64,000 nucleotides of DNA from a bacterium D16-50 (GCA_003612485.1 RAZA01000002.1:1-64000); one strand, 5' to 3'; counted from the stretch's first letter, positions 36,481-45,838 are shown. The notes: generated from the letters alone by a model not told the origin. Made by a program: numbers and translations.

Positions 36481-37346
36481 GTCCTGTCATAAAGAAAAAA
36501 GGAGAACGGTTTACGCTGCCAAGTAAATATCTCCTTTTTATTTTAACACTTCTTTGTACCGCCATGATGCTGGTGACCTTTGGGACGGATGCTTTTGACA
36601 AGCCTTTGAATACTGTAGTGGGATATATCATCGTGCCCTTCCAGCGGGGAATAGAAAAGGCAGGCAGCTGGCTGTCGGACCGCTCCGACGAGTTTGGGCA
36701 GGTGAAGGATCTTCTGGAGGAGAACGCCCGACTGAAGGAGGAGCTGGCAGCTCTGACAGAGGAGAACACGCTGCTGCAGCAGGATAAATATGAGCTGAAC
36801 GAACTGAGGGCGCTTTTTGCCATGGATGAACAGTACGGAGAATATAACAAGGTGGGCGCCAGAATCATTGGCAGGGACACGGGAAACTGGTACTCGACAT
36901 TCATAATAGACAAGGGAGAGAACGAGGGGCTTTCCGTAGATATGAATGTGATCGCGGAGGGCGGGCTGGTGGGGCGCATCACTTCCGTGGGGCCTACCTG
37001 GGCCAAGGTCACTTCCGTGATTTCCGACAACAGCAGTGTCAGCGGCATGACCCTTTCTACGGGGGACAATCTGATGGTGCTGGGCGACTTAAAGCTCATG
37101 GCTACGGGATGCATCACCTTCAGCCAGCTGCTTGACGGCAAAAATGCGGTCAAGGAGGGGGACAAGGTGGTGACATCAGACATCAGCGACAAGTATCTGC
37201 CCAATATCCTCATCGGATATATAAGCTCTATAAACAAGGATCCCAACAATTTGACAAAGTCGGGCCTTCTTGTGCCGGCGGTGGATTTCGAGCATCTTGG
37301 AGAGGTGCTTGTGATCACGGATCTGAAACAGGCCGTGACAGAATGA
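36477..37346 (+). CDS. mreC: Rod shape-determining protein MreC
   Basis: The 289-residue protein has one membrane helix at about 18-38, a coiled coil (about 70-110) and a beta-rich outer domain with GRDTGNWYSTFIIDKGENEGL and SGMTLSTGDNLMVLGDL. It links MreB to the wall-synthesis enzymes. It begins 4 bases inside mreB. Its last 12 codons lie inside a 43-bp duplication that continues past the stop codon (37309-37394). Confidence 0.92.
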   Translation: MSPVIKKKGERFTLPSKYLLFILTLLCTAMMLVTFGTDAFDKPLNTVVGYIIVPFQRGIEKAGSWLSDRSDEFGQVKDLLEENARLKEELAALTEENTLLQQDKYELNELRALFAMDEQYGEYNKVGARIIGRDTGNWYSTFIIDKGENEGLSVDMNVIAEGGLVGRITSVGPTWAKVTSVISDNSSVSGMTLSTGDNLMVLGDLKLMATGCITFSQLLDGKNAVKEGDKVVTSDISDKYLPNILIGYISSINKDPNNLTKSGLLVPAVDFEHLGEVLVITDLKQAVTE

Positions 37347-37394
37347 TCAGATTGTGATCACGGATCTGAAATAGGCCGCGACAGAATGACTAGG
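37309..37394 (+). repeat. 43-bp tandem duplication at the mreC 3' end
   Basis: Two copies of a 43-base unit starting TTGTGATCACGGATCTG run from 37309 and from 37352. The second copy differs at a few bases; one converts the codon CAG to TAG. The first copy holds the mreC stop codon, so the second is non-coding spacer before mreD. Confidence 0.75.
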
Positions 37395-37410
37395 GCTTGA
37401 GGAGGACGGT

Positions 37411-37911
37411 ATGCTTCGGAAAATCATAGTAGCTGCATTTATCATGATATGCTTTATTCTGCAGTGCAGCGTCTTCACAAGTTTGGCGTTCGCAGGCATT
37501 GTTCCGAACCTATTGATCGTCCTGACTTCATCCTTCGGCTTCATGCGGGGAGAGAAGGAGGGGCTGGTGATCGGTTTTTTCTGCGGGCTTCTGAACGATA
37601 TCTTTTTCGGCGGTTTTCTGGGCTTTTATGCGCTGCTTATGATGTACATAGGGTATCTGAACGGGAAGTTCTGCAAGATATTTTATCCGGAGGATATCAA
37701 GCTTCCCCTTGCGCTGATCGTCATCAGCGATCTCTCCTATGGAATTATATGTTATGTTCTGACTTTTATGCTTCGCGGCAGGTTCCATTTCTCCTATTAC
37801 TTCACCCATATCATTCTGCCGGAAGTGTTGTATACGATTTTGATCACATTGCTGCTGTATCCTCTGATCTTGAAGGTAAATGAAAAGCTTGAAAAGCGTG
37901 AGAACGTCTGA
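37411..37911 (+). CDS. mreD: Rod shape-determining protein MreD
   Basis: The 166-residue integral membrane protein has about five hydrophobic helices, including a start IIVAAFIMICFILQCSVFT and a last ITLLLYPLILKV, and a GFFCGLLNDIFFGGFLGFYALLM motif characteristic of MreD. It is part of the elongasome with MreC, PBP2 and RodA. GAGGAGG precedes the ATG by 7 bases. Confidence 0.9.
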   Translation: MLRKIIVAAFIMICFILQCSVFTSLAFAGIVPNLLIVLTSSFGFMRGEKEGLVIGFFCGLLNDIFFGGFLGFYALLMMYIGYLNGKFCKIFYPEDIKLPLALIVISDLSYGIICYVLTFMLRGRFHFSYYFTHIILPEVLYTILITLLLYPLILKVNEKLEKRENV

Positions 37912-37936
37912 TGCGGCAAATGGGGAGGCATGACTA

Positions 37937-40825
37937 TTGTTTGATGAATTTCGGGATAAGATAATCGGCATAATCACCAGCAGGCTGACGGTGTTCACAT
38001 TGTTGTTTGCCCTTTTTGGCGCAATATTGATCTATAGATGCTTCGACCTGCAGATCGTCCACGGGGAGGAATATCTGCAGGAGTTTGTGCTGGAGATCGA
38101 GAAGACCAGAGATATCGCCAGCACCAGAGGAAAAATCTTCGACAGGGACGGAAACGTTCTGGCGTACAATGAGCTGGCATATTCCGTGAAGATCGAGGAT
38201 ACTTTTGAGTCGGGGCGGTCCAAGAACGCAAAGCTCAACGATGTGGTCTACCGTCTGATTCAGATGGTGGAAAAAAACGGCGACAAATGTATAACGGATT
38301 TTAGAATCTATTTAAACGAGGACGGAGAATTTGCCTTTACGGTGGAGGGAACCAGCCAGCTTCGGTTTCTGGCCGATGTGTACGGCGTGGCGCTGGTGGA
38401 GGATCTGAAGGATGAACAGCGCACCGCCACCGCGCTGGAGGTCATGGAGTTCCTGAGCCGCAATAAGGATACGGGTTTTGCCATAGGTCAATATCTGGAT
38501 CCTGACGATAACGACAGCTTTGTGCCCGGAGAGGGCTACAGCAAGGAGGACTGGCTCAAAATGGTCACCATCCGGTACGCCATGAACCTCACCTCCTTCC
38601 GGAAGTACATCGGAACCACGATAGCCACCAATGTCAGCGAAAAAACCGTGGTGGCCATCATGGAGAATTCCCAGTCCCTTCCCGGAGTGTCCATCGTGGA
38701 GGATACCGTGCGCAGGTATGTGGACAGCCAGTATTTCGCCCATGTGCTGGGGTATACGGGCAAGATTTCCTCCGAAGAGCTCACCAGCCTGAATGCCCAG
38801 ATGGAAGAGCAGGGAAGGGGCAGCGATGTCTACAGCATCAATGATGTAGTGGGAAAGGGCGGTATTGAGGCCTATCTGGAAACGGTGCTGCAGGGAGAGA
38901 AGGGCTATGAACGGGTACTTACGGACAATATGGGAAAGGTCAGATCCATCGAAGAGCGCAAGGAAGCCAGATCCGGTCAGGATGTCTACCTCACCATCGA
39001 CAAAGATCTGACCATCGCGTCCTATCATATGGTGGAGCAGCTGCTGGCCGGACTGGTGTCCAGCATGATCATCAATGCCAAGGAATATAAGGCTGCAGCG
39101 GATGCAGATAATTCTGACATAAAAATTCCCATCTATGATGTCTATTTCACCATGTTCGATAATTCCATCATAGATCTGAAGCATATGGAGAGCCCGGAGG
39201 CAGGCGACACGGAAAGGGTGGTGCATGAAGCCCATGAGGCATATAAGAGGGCCGTCTATGAGGGGCTTACCCTTGAGCTGACACAGTCTTTCACTCCCTA
39301 CAATAAGCTTTCTGCAGAATATCAGGTCTATGAGACCAATATCGTGACACTTCTGAGGCGGAACGGCGTAATCATGGCGGAAGCCGTGGATTCCGACGAT
39401 GCCACCCATATTGCCTGGGAGACGGAGGAGGTCATCAGTCTGGGCGAGTATCTGAGACACTGCATCTCTCAGAACTGGATCGACGTAAGCAAGCTGGAGC
39501 TGGACGACAAATATTCGGATTCTGCGGAGATATACGCCAAGACGGTGGAATATATCATTTCCATGATAGACCGAAATACGGAATTTCAGAAGAGATTCTT
39601 TAAGTACATGCTTCTGAGCGATGTGATAGACGGCAGACAAGTCTGCCAGATCCTATGCGAGCAGGGAAAGGTTACGGTGCCGGAGGAGGAGAAGGAAGCC
39701 ATATTTGCAGGGAACATCACTCCCTATCAGTTCATGAAGAACCGCATCAACTACCTGAACATCACTCCTGCCCAGCTGGCGCTGGATCCGTGCAATGCCT
39801 CCGTGGTGGTCACGGACGTAAATACGGGAGATATTCTGGCCATGGTGTCCTATCCGGGATATGACAATAATAAGATGGCCAACTCCATCGATGCGGAATA
39901 CTTTGCAAAACTGAACGCCGACAAGTCCAATCCTCAGTACAATTACGCCACCCAGTACTCTGCGGCGCCGGGCTCCACTTTCAAGATGCTGGTTGCCACC
40001 GCAGGACTTATGGAGGGAGTCATCACTCTGGACGAAGAGTTCAACTGTGTGGGAACCTTTCGGGAAATTCCGTCCACTCCCAGATGCTGGCAGCTGTGGG
40101 GGCATGGAAACGAAAATGTGACCACCGCCATCAGGGACTCCTGCAACTATTACTTCTATAATGTAGGATATCTGCTGTCCAGCGGAAGCGGAACCTACAT
40201 CGAGAGCGAAGGATTGGAGATTCTGCGAAAATATGCGGATATGTACGGGCTTACGGAGAAATCCGGCATAGAGCTCTCGGAGACCGCGCCTAACGTCTCC
40301 ACTCAGGATCCGGTGCGTTCCTCCATCGGGCAGGGCAACAACAGCTATACTACCGTAGGGCTTGCCAGATATATAACCACCGTGGCAAACAGGGGCACCT
40401 GCTACAATCTGACTCTTCTGGACAAGATCACGGATTCGGAGGGAAACCTGCTCCATGAGTTCCAGCCGGATATCCGCAACAAGATTGAGATGCCTCAGGA
40501 ATATTGGGATGCCATTCAGCTGGGCATGCGGCAGGTTTTGGAGAACAAGAGGCTATTCAGCAATCTGGCAGTCAATGTTGCAGGCAAGACGGGCACGGCG
40601 GAGCAGAGCAAGTCCAGACCGAACCATGGATTGTTTGTCAGCTATGCGCCCTATGAACAGCCGGAGATCACCATCACCACAAGAATTCCCTTCGGGTACT
40701 CCTCCGACTATGCGGCAGAAGTGACCAGAGACATTTTCAAATATTATTATGGTCTGGCAGAGGAGGATGAGCTGGTCACGGGAGTGGCGAGTGCCCCCGA
40801 GGGAGGAATTTCCAATGAACTATAG
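37937..40825 (+). CDS. mrdA: Penicillin-binding protein 2 (class B transpeptidase), long form
   Basis: The 962-residue enzyme cross-links peptidoglycan during elongation, with RodA as the glycosyltransferase partner. One membrane helix at about 16-37, a dimerisation domain, and a transpeptidase domain with S680 in GSTFK (catalytic), SCN at 735-737 and KTGT at 884-887. A region of about 230 extra residues (roughly 370-600) precedes the active site and makes it much longer than a typical PBP2 of 600-700 residues. Starts with TTG 37937 after GGGGAGG. It follows mreD and precedes minC. Confidence 0.92.
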   Translation: MFDEFRDKIIGIITSRLTVFTLLFALFGAILIYRCFDLQIVHGEEYLQEFVLEIEKTRDIASTRGKIFDRDGNVLAYNELAYSVKIEDTFESGRSKNAKLNDVVYRLIQMVEKNGDKCITDFRIYLNEDGEFAFTVEGTSQLRFLADVYGVALVEDLKDEQRTATALEVMEFLSRNKDTGFAIGQYLDPDDNDSFVPGEGYSKEDWLKMVTIRYAMNLTSFRKYIGTTIATNVSEKTVVAIMENSQSLPGVSIVEDTVRRYVDSQYFAHVLGYTGKISSEELTSLNAQMEEQGRGSDVYSINDVVGKGGIEAYLETVLQGEKGYERVLTDNMGKVRSIEERKEARSGQDVYLTIDKDLTIASYHMVEQLLAGLVSSMIINAKEYKAAADADNSDIKIPIYDVYFTMFDNSIIDLKHMESPEAGDTERVVHEAHEAYKRAVYEGLTLELTQSFTPYNKLSAEYQVYETNIVTLLRRNGVIMAEAVDSDDATHIAWETEEVISLGEYLRHCISQNWIDVSKLELDDKYSDSAEIYAKTVEYIISMIDRNTEFQKRFFKYMLLSDVIDGRQVCQILCEQGKVTVPEEEKEAIFAGNITPYQFMKNRINYLNITPAQLALDPCNASVVVTDVNTGDILAMVSYPGYDNNKMANSIDAEYFAKLNADKSNPQYNYATQYSAAPGSTFKMLVATAGLMEGVITLDEEFNCVGTFREIPSTPRCWQLWGHGNENVTTAIRDSCNYYFYNVGYLLSSGSGTYIESEGLEILRKYADMYGLTEKSGIELSETAPNVSTQDPVRSSIGQGNNSYTTVGLARYITTVANRGTCYNLTLLDKITDSEGNLLHEFQPDIRNKIEMPQEYWDAIQLGMRQVLENKRLFSNLAVNVAGKTGTAEQSKSRPNHGLFVSYAPYEQPEITITTRIPFGYSSDYAAEVTRDIFKYYYGLAEEDELVTGVASAPEGGISNEL

Positions 40826-40834
40826 GAGGCAGGC

Positions 40835-41506
40835 ATGAAAGAGACAGTAATCATCAAAAGTTTCCCCAACGGGATCGCGCTTCGGCTGGACCCGGATCTT
40901 CCCTTCGGTGAGCTTCTGGAAGAAGTCAGATACAAATTCTCTCAGGCCCGGAATTTTTTCGGCAATGTCTCCATGGTGCTGTCCATAGAGGGAAGGGATG
41001 TCTCAGGATCGGAGGAGATCCGTATTCTGGAGGCCATCCAAGAGAGCAGCGATCTGCGCATTATCTGTATCGTGAGCCGGGACGAGGCCGCCAACAAGAG
41101 CTATATCAGGGCCCTCGCCCATACGGAAAAAAAGCTTGCGGACGAGAGCGAGGGGCAGTTTTTCCGAGGTGACCTGAAGAACGGGGACGTTCTGGAAACC
41201 GACAACAGCATCGTCGTACTGGGCAACATCTATCCGGGATGTGCGGTTATCAGTGCGAAGAACGTCATCATATTGGGCGGGCTCTACGGCGAGGCCTATG
41301 CAGGCGGGAACGGCCGTGAGGGAGCTTTCATTGCAGCGCTTGAAATGACGCCGGAAAGAATCAAGATCGGCGATTTCAAATACAAACCCGGTACGAAGCA
41401 GCCGAAATGGAAGATTCGTACCAAAGCACAGCCGAAAATAGCATATGTGAAGAACGACAGAATTGTATTTGAAGCTCTTACCAAAGATTTGCTGGACACT
41501 TTTTAG
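40835..41506 (+). CDS. minC: Septum site-determining protein MinC
   Basis: The 223-residue inhibitor of FtsZ has the two-domain MinC form: an N-terminal domain (about 1-95) with short strands and helices, and a C-terminal beta-helix (about 110-200) with GDVLETDNSIVVLGNIYPGCAVIS and GGLYGEAYAGG repeats. It works with MinD. It starts 9 bases after PBP2 with an AGGAGG site, so wall elongation and division-site genes share a transcript. Confidence 0.93.
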   Translation: MKETVIIKSFPNGIALRLDPDLPFGELLEEVRYKFSQARNFFGNVSMVLSIEGRDVSGSEEIRILEAIQESSDLRIICIVSRDEAANKSYIRALAHTEKKLADESEGQFFRGDLKNGDVLETDNSIVVLGNIYPGCAVISAKNVIILGGLYGEAYAGGNGREGAFIAALEMTPERIKIGDFKYKPGTKQPKWKIRTKAQPKIAYVKNDRIVFEALTKDLLDTF

Positions 41507-41579
41507 CTTACATAAGCCGGTAACTGCGGCCTGCTTAAGATGTCCGGAGGACGACATATCAAAATTGGAGGATAGGAGA

Positions 41580-42401
41580 ATGGAAAATCAATTTTCCCAG
41601 GAGCGCAAAAACTCCGAAGTCATTGTCGTCACTTCAGGTAAGGGCGGCGTGGGCAAGACCACCACGACCGCAAATGTTGGAACAGGTCTGGCCAAGCTGG
41701 GGAAGAAGGTATGTCTCATCGATACGGATATCGGGCTTCGCAATCTGGACGTGGTCATGGGGCTGGAGAACCGTATCGTCTACAATCTGGTGGACGTGGT
41801 GGAGGGAAACTGCCGGGTCAAGCAGGCGCTGATACGGGACAAGCGCCATCCGGGGCTGTATCTGATGCCCTCCGCTCAGACCAGAGACAAGTCCGCGGTA
41901 TCTCCGGGGCAGATGGTGAAGGTCATAGAGCATCTGAAGGAACAGTTCGATTATATCGTTCTGGACTGTCCGGCAGGAATCGAACAGGGCTTTCAAAACG
42001 CCATCGCAGGAGCCGACAGGGCCTTGGTGGTAACCACTCCCGAAGTCTCGGCCATACGGGACGCAGACCGCATCATCGGCCTGCTGGAGGCCAACGGCTT
42101 CAAGCAGATGGAGCTGATCATCAATAGGCTGCGGATGGATATGGTCAGGCGGGGAGATATGATGTCCGCGCAGGATGTGGTGGACATACTCGCAATCCCT
42201 CTGATCGGCGTCATTCCAGATGATGAAAATGTGGTAATCGCCACGAATCAGGGCGAGCCGCTGGTAGGAAGCAGTTCTCCCGCCGGTCAGGCTTATGCCA
42301 ATGTAGTTCTGCGGGTGCAGGGAAAGGAAGTCCCCTATCTCAACTTTGACAAGGGAATATCTTTCTGGACCAGAGTTTCGGGTATTTTTCACAAAGCATA
42401 G
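41580..42401 (+). CDS. minD: Septum site-determining protein MinD
   Basis: The 273-residue deviant Walker A ATPase recruits MinC to the membrane. Residues about 18-28 contain SGKGGVGKTTT, followed by IDTDIGLRNLDVVMGLENR and DCPAGIE. The C terminus (SFWTRVSGIFHKA) is an amphipathic membrane-targeting helix. The reading frame extends upstream to 41463 into minC, but the ATG at 41580 has AGGATAGGAG just before it and starts the family consensus. Confidence 0.96.
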   Translation: MENQFSQERKNSEVIVVTSGKGGVGKTTTTANVGTGLAKLGKKVCLIDTDIGLRNLDVVMGLENRIVYNLVDVVEGNCRVKQALIRDKRHPGLYLMPSAQTRDKSAVSPGQMVKVIEHLKEQFDYIVLDCPAGIEQGFQNAIAGADRALVVTTPEVSAIRDADRIIGLLEANGFKQMELIINRLRMDMVRRGDMMSAQDVVDILAIPLIGVIPDDENVVIATNQGEPLVGSSSPAGQAYANVVLRVQGKEVPYLNFDKGISFWTRVSGIFHKA

Positions 42402-42412
42402 GAGGAGTGAAC

Positions 42413-42688
42413 ATGAGGCATTTTTTTCGCAGAAAAAGCTCCTGCCAGATTGCTAAGGACAGGCTGAAGATCCTGCTGATCTCTGATAGGGTGAACTGTT
42501 CGCCTGAAATAATGGAGCTTATCAAGACGGATATTGCAAAGGTCATATCAAAATACATGAAGATCGATGCGGAGAACATGGAGATCCAGATCAATACTAA
42601 GGGAAGCAAGGGACGAGGAGGCAAGATGCCTTCGCTGTATGCCAGCATCCCCATTGTAGATGTATCCGCTCAGGATGTAGTTAAATAG
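42413..42688 (+). CDS. minE: Cell division topological specificity factor MinE
   Basis: The 91-residue protein has an N-terminal membrane/MinD-contact helix (RHFFRRKSSCQIAKDRLKIL) and a C-terminal beta-alpha topological domain. It displaces MinC and stimulates MinD. The ATG at 42413 has GGAGG 7 bases upstream, while the in-frame GTG at 42407 overlaps that site. The minCDE trio implies oscillation of MinD in this species, in contrast to B. subtilis, which uses DivIVA/MinJ. Confidence 0.9.
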   Translation: MRHFFRRKSSCQIAKDRLKILLISDRVNCSPEIMELIKTDIAKVISKYMKIDAENMEIQINTKGSKGRGGKMPSLYASIPIVDVSAQDVVK

Positions 42689-42730
42689 CCGCGAGCGGGG
42701 AGACACGGAAGAAAGGAATTCCGGAAGATC

Positions 42731-43843
42731 ATGTTTAAAAGATATCGGATACGGGATTACGATTTTAAATTGGTGCTGATGGTGCTGGCATTGTCCATCA
42801 TCGGCGTCATCGCCATAGGAAGCGCAGAGGAATCACTCCAGTCCAGACAGTTGGCCGGAGTGATCGCCGGTGCGTTCGTGATGGTGGTGATCTCGTTTTT
42901 TGACTACACGATGCTTTTGAAGCTCAATTGGCTTATGTATGCGGCAAATCTCGTGCTGCTGGTGGCAGTCTGGCAGCTGGGAGAGGATTCACATGGGGCA
43001 CAAAGGTGGCTGCAGATCGGCGGTCTGCAGTTCCAACCTTCAGAAACTGCCAAAATTTTGTTGATTTTATTCTTCGCACAGTTTATTATGAAACATAAGG
43101 AACAATTGAACACGATAAGAATCGTATCCAGCTGTGTGGTGATGATCGCGGTTCCATGGTTCTTAGTGTTTAAGCAGCCGGATCTGTCCACCAGCATCGT
43201 GATTCTGGCCATGTTCTGTATCATAATGTTCGCGGGAGGTCTGAGTCTGAAGGTGGTGTTCGGCGCTCTGGCAGTGGCCATACCTGCGGCGGCGCTGGTG
43301 ATCTCTCTGGCTCTCCAGCCGGGCAGCGAGCTGATTACCAGCAACCAGAGACACCGCATTCTGGCGTTCGTGAATCCGGAGGAGTACGCCAGCACCTACG
43401 CCTACCAGCAGCTGAAATCCGTCACTGCCATAGCATCGGGGCAGCTGGAGGGAAAGGGATACAAAAACAATGCCATCACTTCGCTGAAGAACGGCAACTT
43501 CCTTTCAGAGGCGGAGACGGATCTGATCTTTTCGGTGATCGGTGAGGAATTCGGCTTCAAGGGAAGCGTGGTGGTTATCGTGCTGTTGTTCGCTATAGCC
43601 ATAGAATGTGTTTCTGTGGCCCGGAAGGCAAAGGATGTTGCCGGTACGATCATAGCGGCCGGAATGGGGGGACTGGTTGCCTTTCAAGGTTTTTTCAACA
43701 TCGGCGTAGCCACTTTCATTTTGCCCACAACAGGGCTCACGCTTCCTTTCGTGAGTTACGGGCTGACTTCGCTGATGAGTCTTTTTGCCGGAATGGGGTT
43801 CGTTCTGAACGTAAGACTTCAGGCAAAAAAAACTAAATTATAA
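42731..43843 (+). CDS. rodA: Rod shape-determining glycosyltransferase RodA
   Basis: The 370-residue SEDS family membrane protein polymerises lipid II with PBP2. About ten helices are visible, with conserved segments such as QIGGLQFQPSETAKILLILFF, KQPDLSTSIVI, the E and D region SEAETDLIFSVIGEEFGFKG, and LPTTGLTLPFVSYGLTSL. The neighbour PBP2 supports RodA over FtsW. Confidence 0.93.
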   Translation: MFKRYRIRDYDFKLVLMVLALSIIGVIAIGSAEESLQSRQLAGVIAGAFVMVVISFFDYTMLLKLNWLMYAANLVLLVAVWQLGEDSHGAQRWLQIGGLQFQPSETAKILLILFFAQFIMKHKEQLNTIRIVSSCVVMIAVPWFLVFKQPDLSTSIVILAMFCIIMFAGGLSLKVVFGALAVAIPAAALVISLALQPGSELITSNQRHRILAFVNPEEYASTYAYQQLKSVTAIASGQLEGKGYKNNAITSLKNGNFLSEAETDLIFSVIGEEFGFKGSVVVIVLLFAIAIECVSVARKAKDVAGTIIAAGMGGLVAFQGFFNIGVATFILPTTGLTLPFVSYGLTSLMSLFAGMGFVLNVRLQAKKTKL

Positions 43844-43856
43844 CGGGGGTATGGGC

Positions 43857-44252
43857 ATGAACATTGCATTGATCGCGCATGATGCGAAAAAGAAACTGAT
43901 GCAGAATTTCTGCATCGCTTACAGGGGGATATTGAGCAAAAACGATCTTTATGCCACAGGCACTACAGGCAGGCTCATCGAGGAGGTTACGAATCTGAAC
44001 ATTCACAAATTTCTTGCAGGGCACTTGGGGGGTGAACAGCAAATTTGTGCGGAGATTGAACATAACCAGATGGATCTGGTGATTTTTCTGCGGGATCCGT
44101 TGAAGCCCAAGGTACATGAACCGGATGTGAACAATGTGGTTCGCCTATGCGATAAACATAATATTCCGCTGGCCACAAATCTGGCAAGTGCGGAGCTGTT
44201 GATCAAATCCTTGGACAGAGGAGATTTAGAGTGGCGTGAGATGTACAAATGA
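43857..44252 (+). CDS. mgsA: Methylglyoxal synthase
   Basis: The 131-residue enzyme converts dihydroxyacetone phosphate to methylglyoxal, an overflow route from glycolysis. Marks are NIALIAHDAKKK, YATGTTGRLIEE, GHLGGEQQI and LATNLASAELLI, with the catalytic Asp in DLVIFLRDPL. Start ATG 43857 is chosen over 43851 because GGGGG is 9 bases before it. Placement after rodA is conserved in Lachnospiraceae. Confidence 0.95.
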   Translation: MNIALIAHDAKKKLMQNFCIAYRGILSKNDLYATGTTGRLIEEVTNLNIHKFLAGHLGGEQQICAEIEHNQMDLVIFLRDPLKPKVHEPDVNNVVRLCDKHNIPLATNLASAELLIKSLDRGDLEWREMYK

Positions 44253-44262
44253 GAAAAAAAGA

Positions 44263-45267
44263 ATGACAAAGAGAAGGGCTGTATTCCGAACGTCTCGAAG
44301 GATGGCCTGCTTTGCCTGCGTGGTTTTCCTGATGGCTGCTTTCCTCGGCGGATGCGGCAGCCAGTCATACACCATGGCCTATCAGGCGGATTATGACGTT
44401 AGCACCTTCAATATGGTCTCCAGACAAGAGCGGCGCACTGCCGTGCCCTTTGCTACGAATCTCTGCGTGGCTACCACAGACCTGACGGATGACGAGCGGG
44501 TGGATATGTCTCAGGCCAAGGCGGCGGGGCTTTTCCGGCTGGAGGACAATACTGTGCTTTATGCGAAAAATGTGCATGAACGCCTTCATCCGGCCAGCAT
44601 CACCAAGGTGATGACAGCGCTTGTGGCCTTGGAGAACGGAACCTTAAATCAGGTCCTGACGGCTACGGATGCAGTGAAGATCACTGAGTCAGGGGCTGTT
44701 CTGTGCGGTCTGGAACCTGGGGACACCATGACACTGGATCAGGCGCTTCGTATTTTGCTGGTGTGGTCTGCCAACGATGTGGGAATGCTGATCGCGGAGA
44801 ACATCGGTGGAAGCGTGGAGCACTTTCTGGAGATGATGAACGCCAAGGCCAGAGAGCTTGGGGCTACCAACACCAATTTTACCAATCCCCATGGGCTTAC
44901 GGATATCAACCATTATACCACGGCCTATGATCTATACCTGATCTTCAATGAGGCCATAAAGAACGATACCTTCAACGAGATCATTCATATGTCCGGCTAC
45001 CAGACGGTTTTTTATGACAAGAACGGCGGAGAGAAGTCATTTGACAAGCCCTCCACGAACCAGTTCCTGCGCGGGAATTACCAGCCTCCGGCAAATATCA
45101 CGGTGATCGGAGGGAAGACGGGCACCACAAATGAGGCGGGGCACTGTCTCATGCTGTTTACCAGAGACGAGAACGGTTCCCCCTATATTTCCATTATTTT
45201 GGGCGCTCAGTCAAGGGATGTTAACTATAATGAGATGATCGATTTACTTGACGAGATTCATAAATAG
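44263..45267 (+). CDS. D-alanyl-D-alanine carboxypeptidase lipoprotein (DacF type)
   Basis: The 334-residue protein trims the terminal D-Ala of peptidoglycan stem peptides. The signal peptide (about 15-30) ends in the lipobox LGGC with C31, so it is membrane-anchored outside the cell. The S11 active-site motifs are S112-I-T-K115, S169-A-N and K285-T-G-T. The frame starts at 44236 inside mgsA, but the ATG at 44263 gives a proper signal peptide. No C-terminal anchor is needed, given the lipid. Confidence 0.92.
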   Translation: MTKRRAVFRTSRRMACFACVVFLMAAFLGGCGSQSYTMAYQADYDVSTFNMVSRQERRTAVPFATNLCVATTDLTDDERVDMSQAKAAGLFRLEDNTVLYAKNVHERLHPASITKVMTALVALENGTLNQVLTATDAVKITESGAVLCGLEPGDTMTLDQALRILLVWSANDVGMLIAENIGGSVEHFLEMMNAKARELGATNTNFTNPHGLTDINHYTTAYDLYLIFNEAIKNDTFNEIIHMSGYQTVFYDKNGGEKSFDKPSTNQFLRGNYQPPANITVIGGKTGTTNEAGHCLMLFTRDENGSPYISIILGAQSRDVNYNEMIDLLDEIHK

Positions 45268-45270
45268 AGG

Positions 45271-45299
45271 TTGTTTTTTAACTCCTTTTCCCTTATAAT
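45271..45299 (+). promoter_or_regulatory. Promoter of the Walker A protein gene
   Basis: TTGTTT (45271-45276) and TATAAT (45294-45299) have a 17-base spacer and lie 50 bases before the 45349 start, which is preceded by AGGAGGG. Confidence 0.6.
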
Positions 45300-45348
45300 G
45301 TATGTAAGGGCAATACAAAATTAACAAATTACAATAGGAGGGTTTCCA

Positions 45349-45768
45349 ATGGTCCAATTAATCGTAGGCAGAAAAGGCAAGGGTAAGACAAAGCAGCTGT
45401 TGGACAAGGTAAACGGCGAAATCAAGGGCATTTCAGGCAATATAGTGTATCTTGACAAGAGCACGAAGCATATGTTCGAGCTGAACAACAAGGTACGATT
45501 AATCGACGTGTCCCAGTTCATAATCGAGAACAGCAACGAGTTTCTGGGATTCGTAAGCGGCATCATCTCTCAGGACCATGATCTGCAGCAGATGTATTTC
45601 GACAGCTTCCTGAAGATCGCATGTCTGGAGGGAGAAGATATCACCCCTGCCGTAAATAAATTGGAACAGCTCAGCATGAAACATGATGTGGACTTCATTT
45701 TAAGCGTTTCTGTGGATGAGTCGGAACTCTCAGCTGACCTCAAGGATAAAATCGTCGTTTCTTTATAA
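45349..45768 (+). CDS. Conserved P-loop protein of unknown function
   Basis: The 139-residue protein has a Walker A-like loop at the extreme N terminus (GRKGKGKTK, residues 7-15), followed by helix QLLDKVNGEI and strand NIVYLDKS. No clear Walker B is visible. Similar Lachnospiraceae proteins have been named twitching motility PilT-like, but nothing here supports pilus function. It has its own promoter and a terminator-like hairpin after it, so it is a monocistronic gene. A nucleotide-binding regulator is a plausible but untested reading. Confidence 0.65.
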   Translation: MVQLIVGRKGKGKTKQLLDKVNGEIKGISGNIVYLDKSTKHMFELNNKVRLIDVSQFIIENSNEFLGFVSGIISQDHDLQQMYFDSFLKIACLEGEDITPAVNKLEQLSMKHDVDFILSVSVDESELSADLKDKIVVSL

Positions 45769-45809
45769 ATAAAGTATGGAAAGCTCCACTATACTGTTGT
45801 ATACACATG

Positions 45810-45838
45810 AAAGCCTCGGAAAACAGCCGGGGCTTTTA
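45810..45838 (+). terminator. Intrinsic terminator
   Basis: AAAGCC-T-CGG at 45810-45819 pairs with CCG-G-GGCTTT at 45827-45836 with one mismatch, followed by a short T tail. It separates the 45349 gene from the adaptor gene. Confidence 0.6.

Noticed and set aside
38312-39640. A 442-codon open frame on the minus strand
   Set aside because: It is the complement of the PBP2 gene and has low-complexity His/Ile-rich content.
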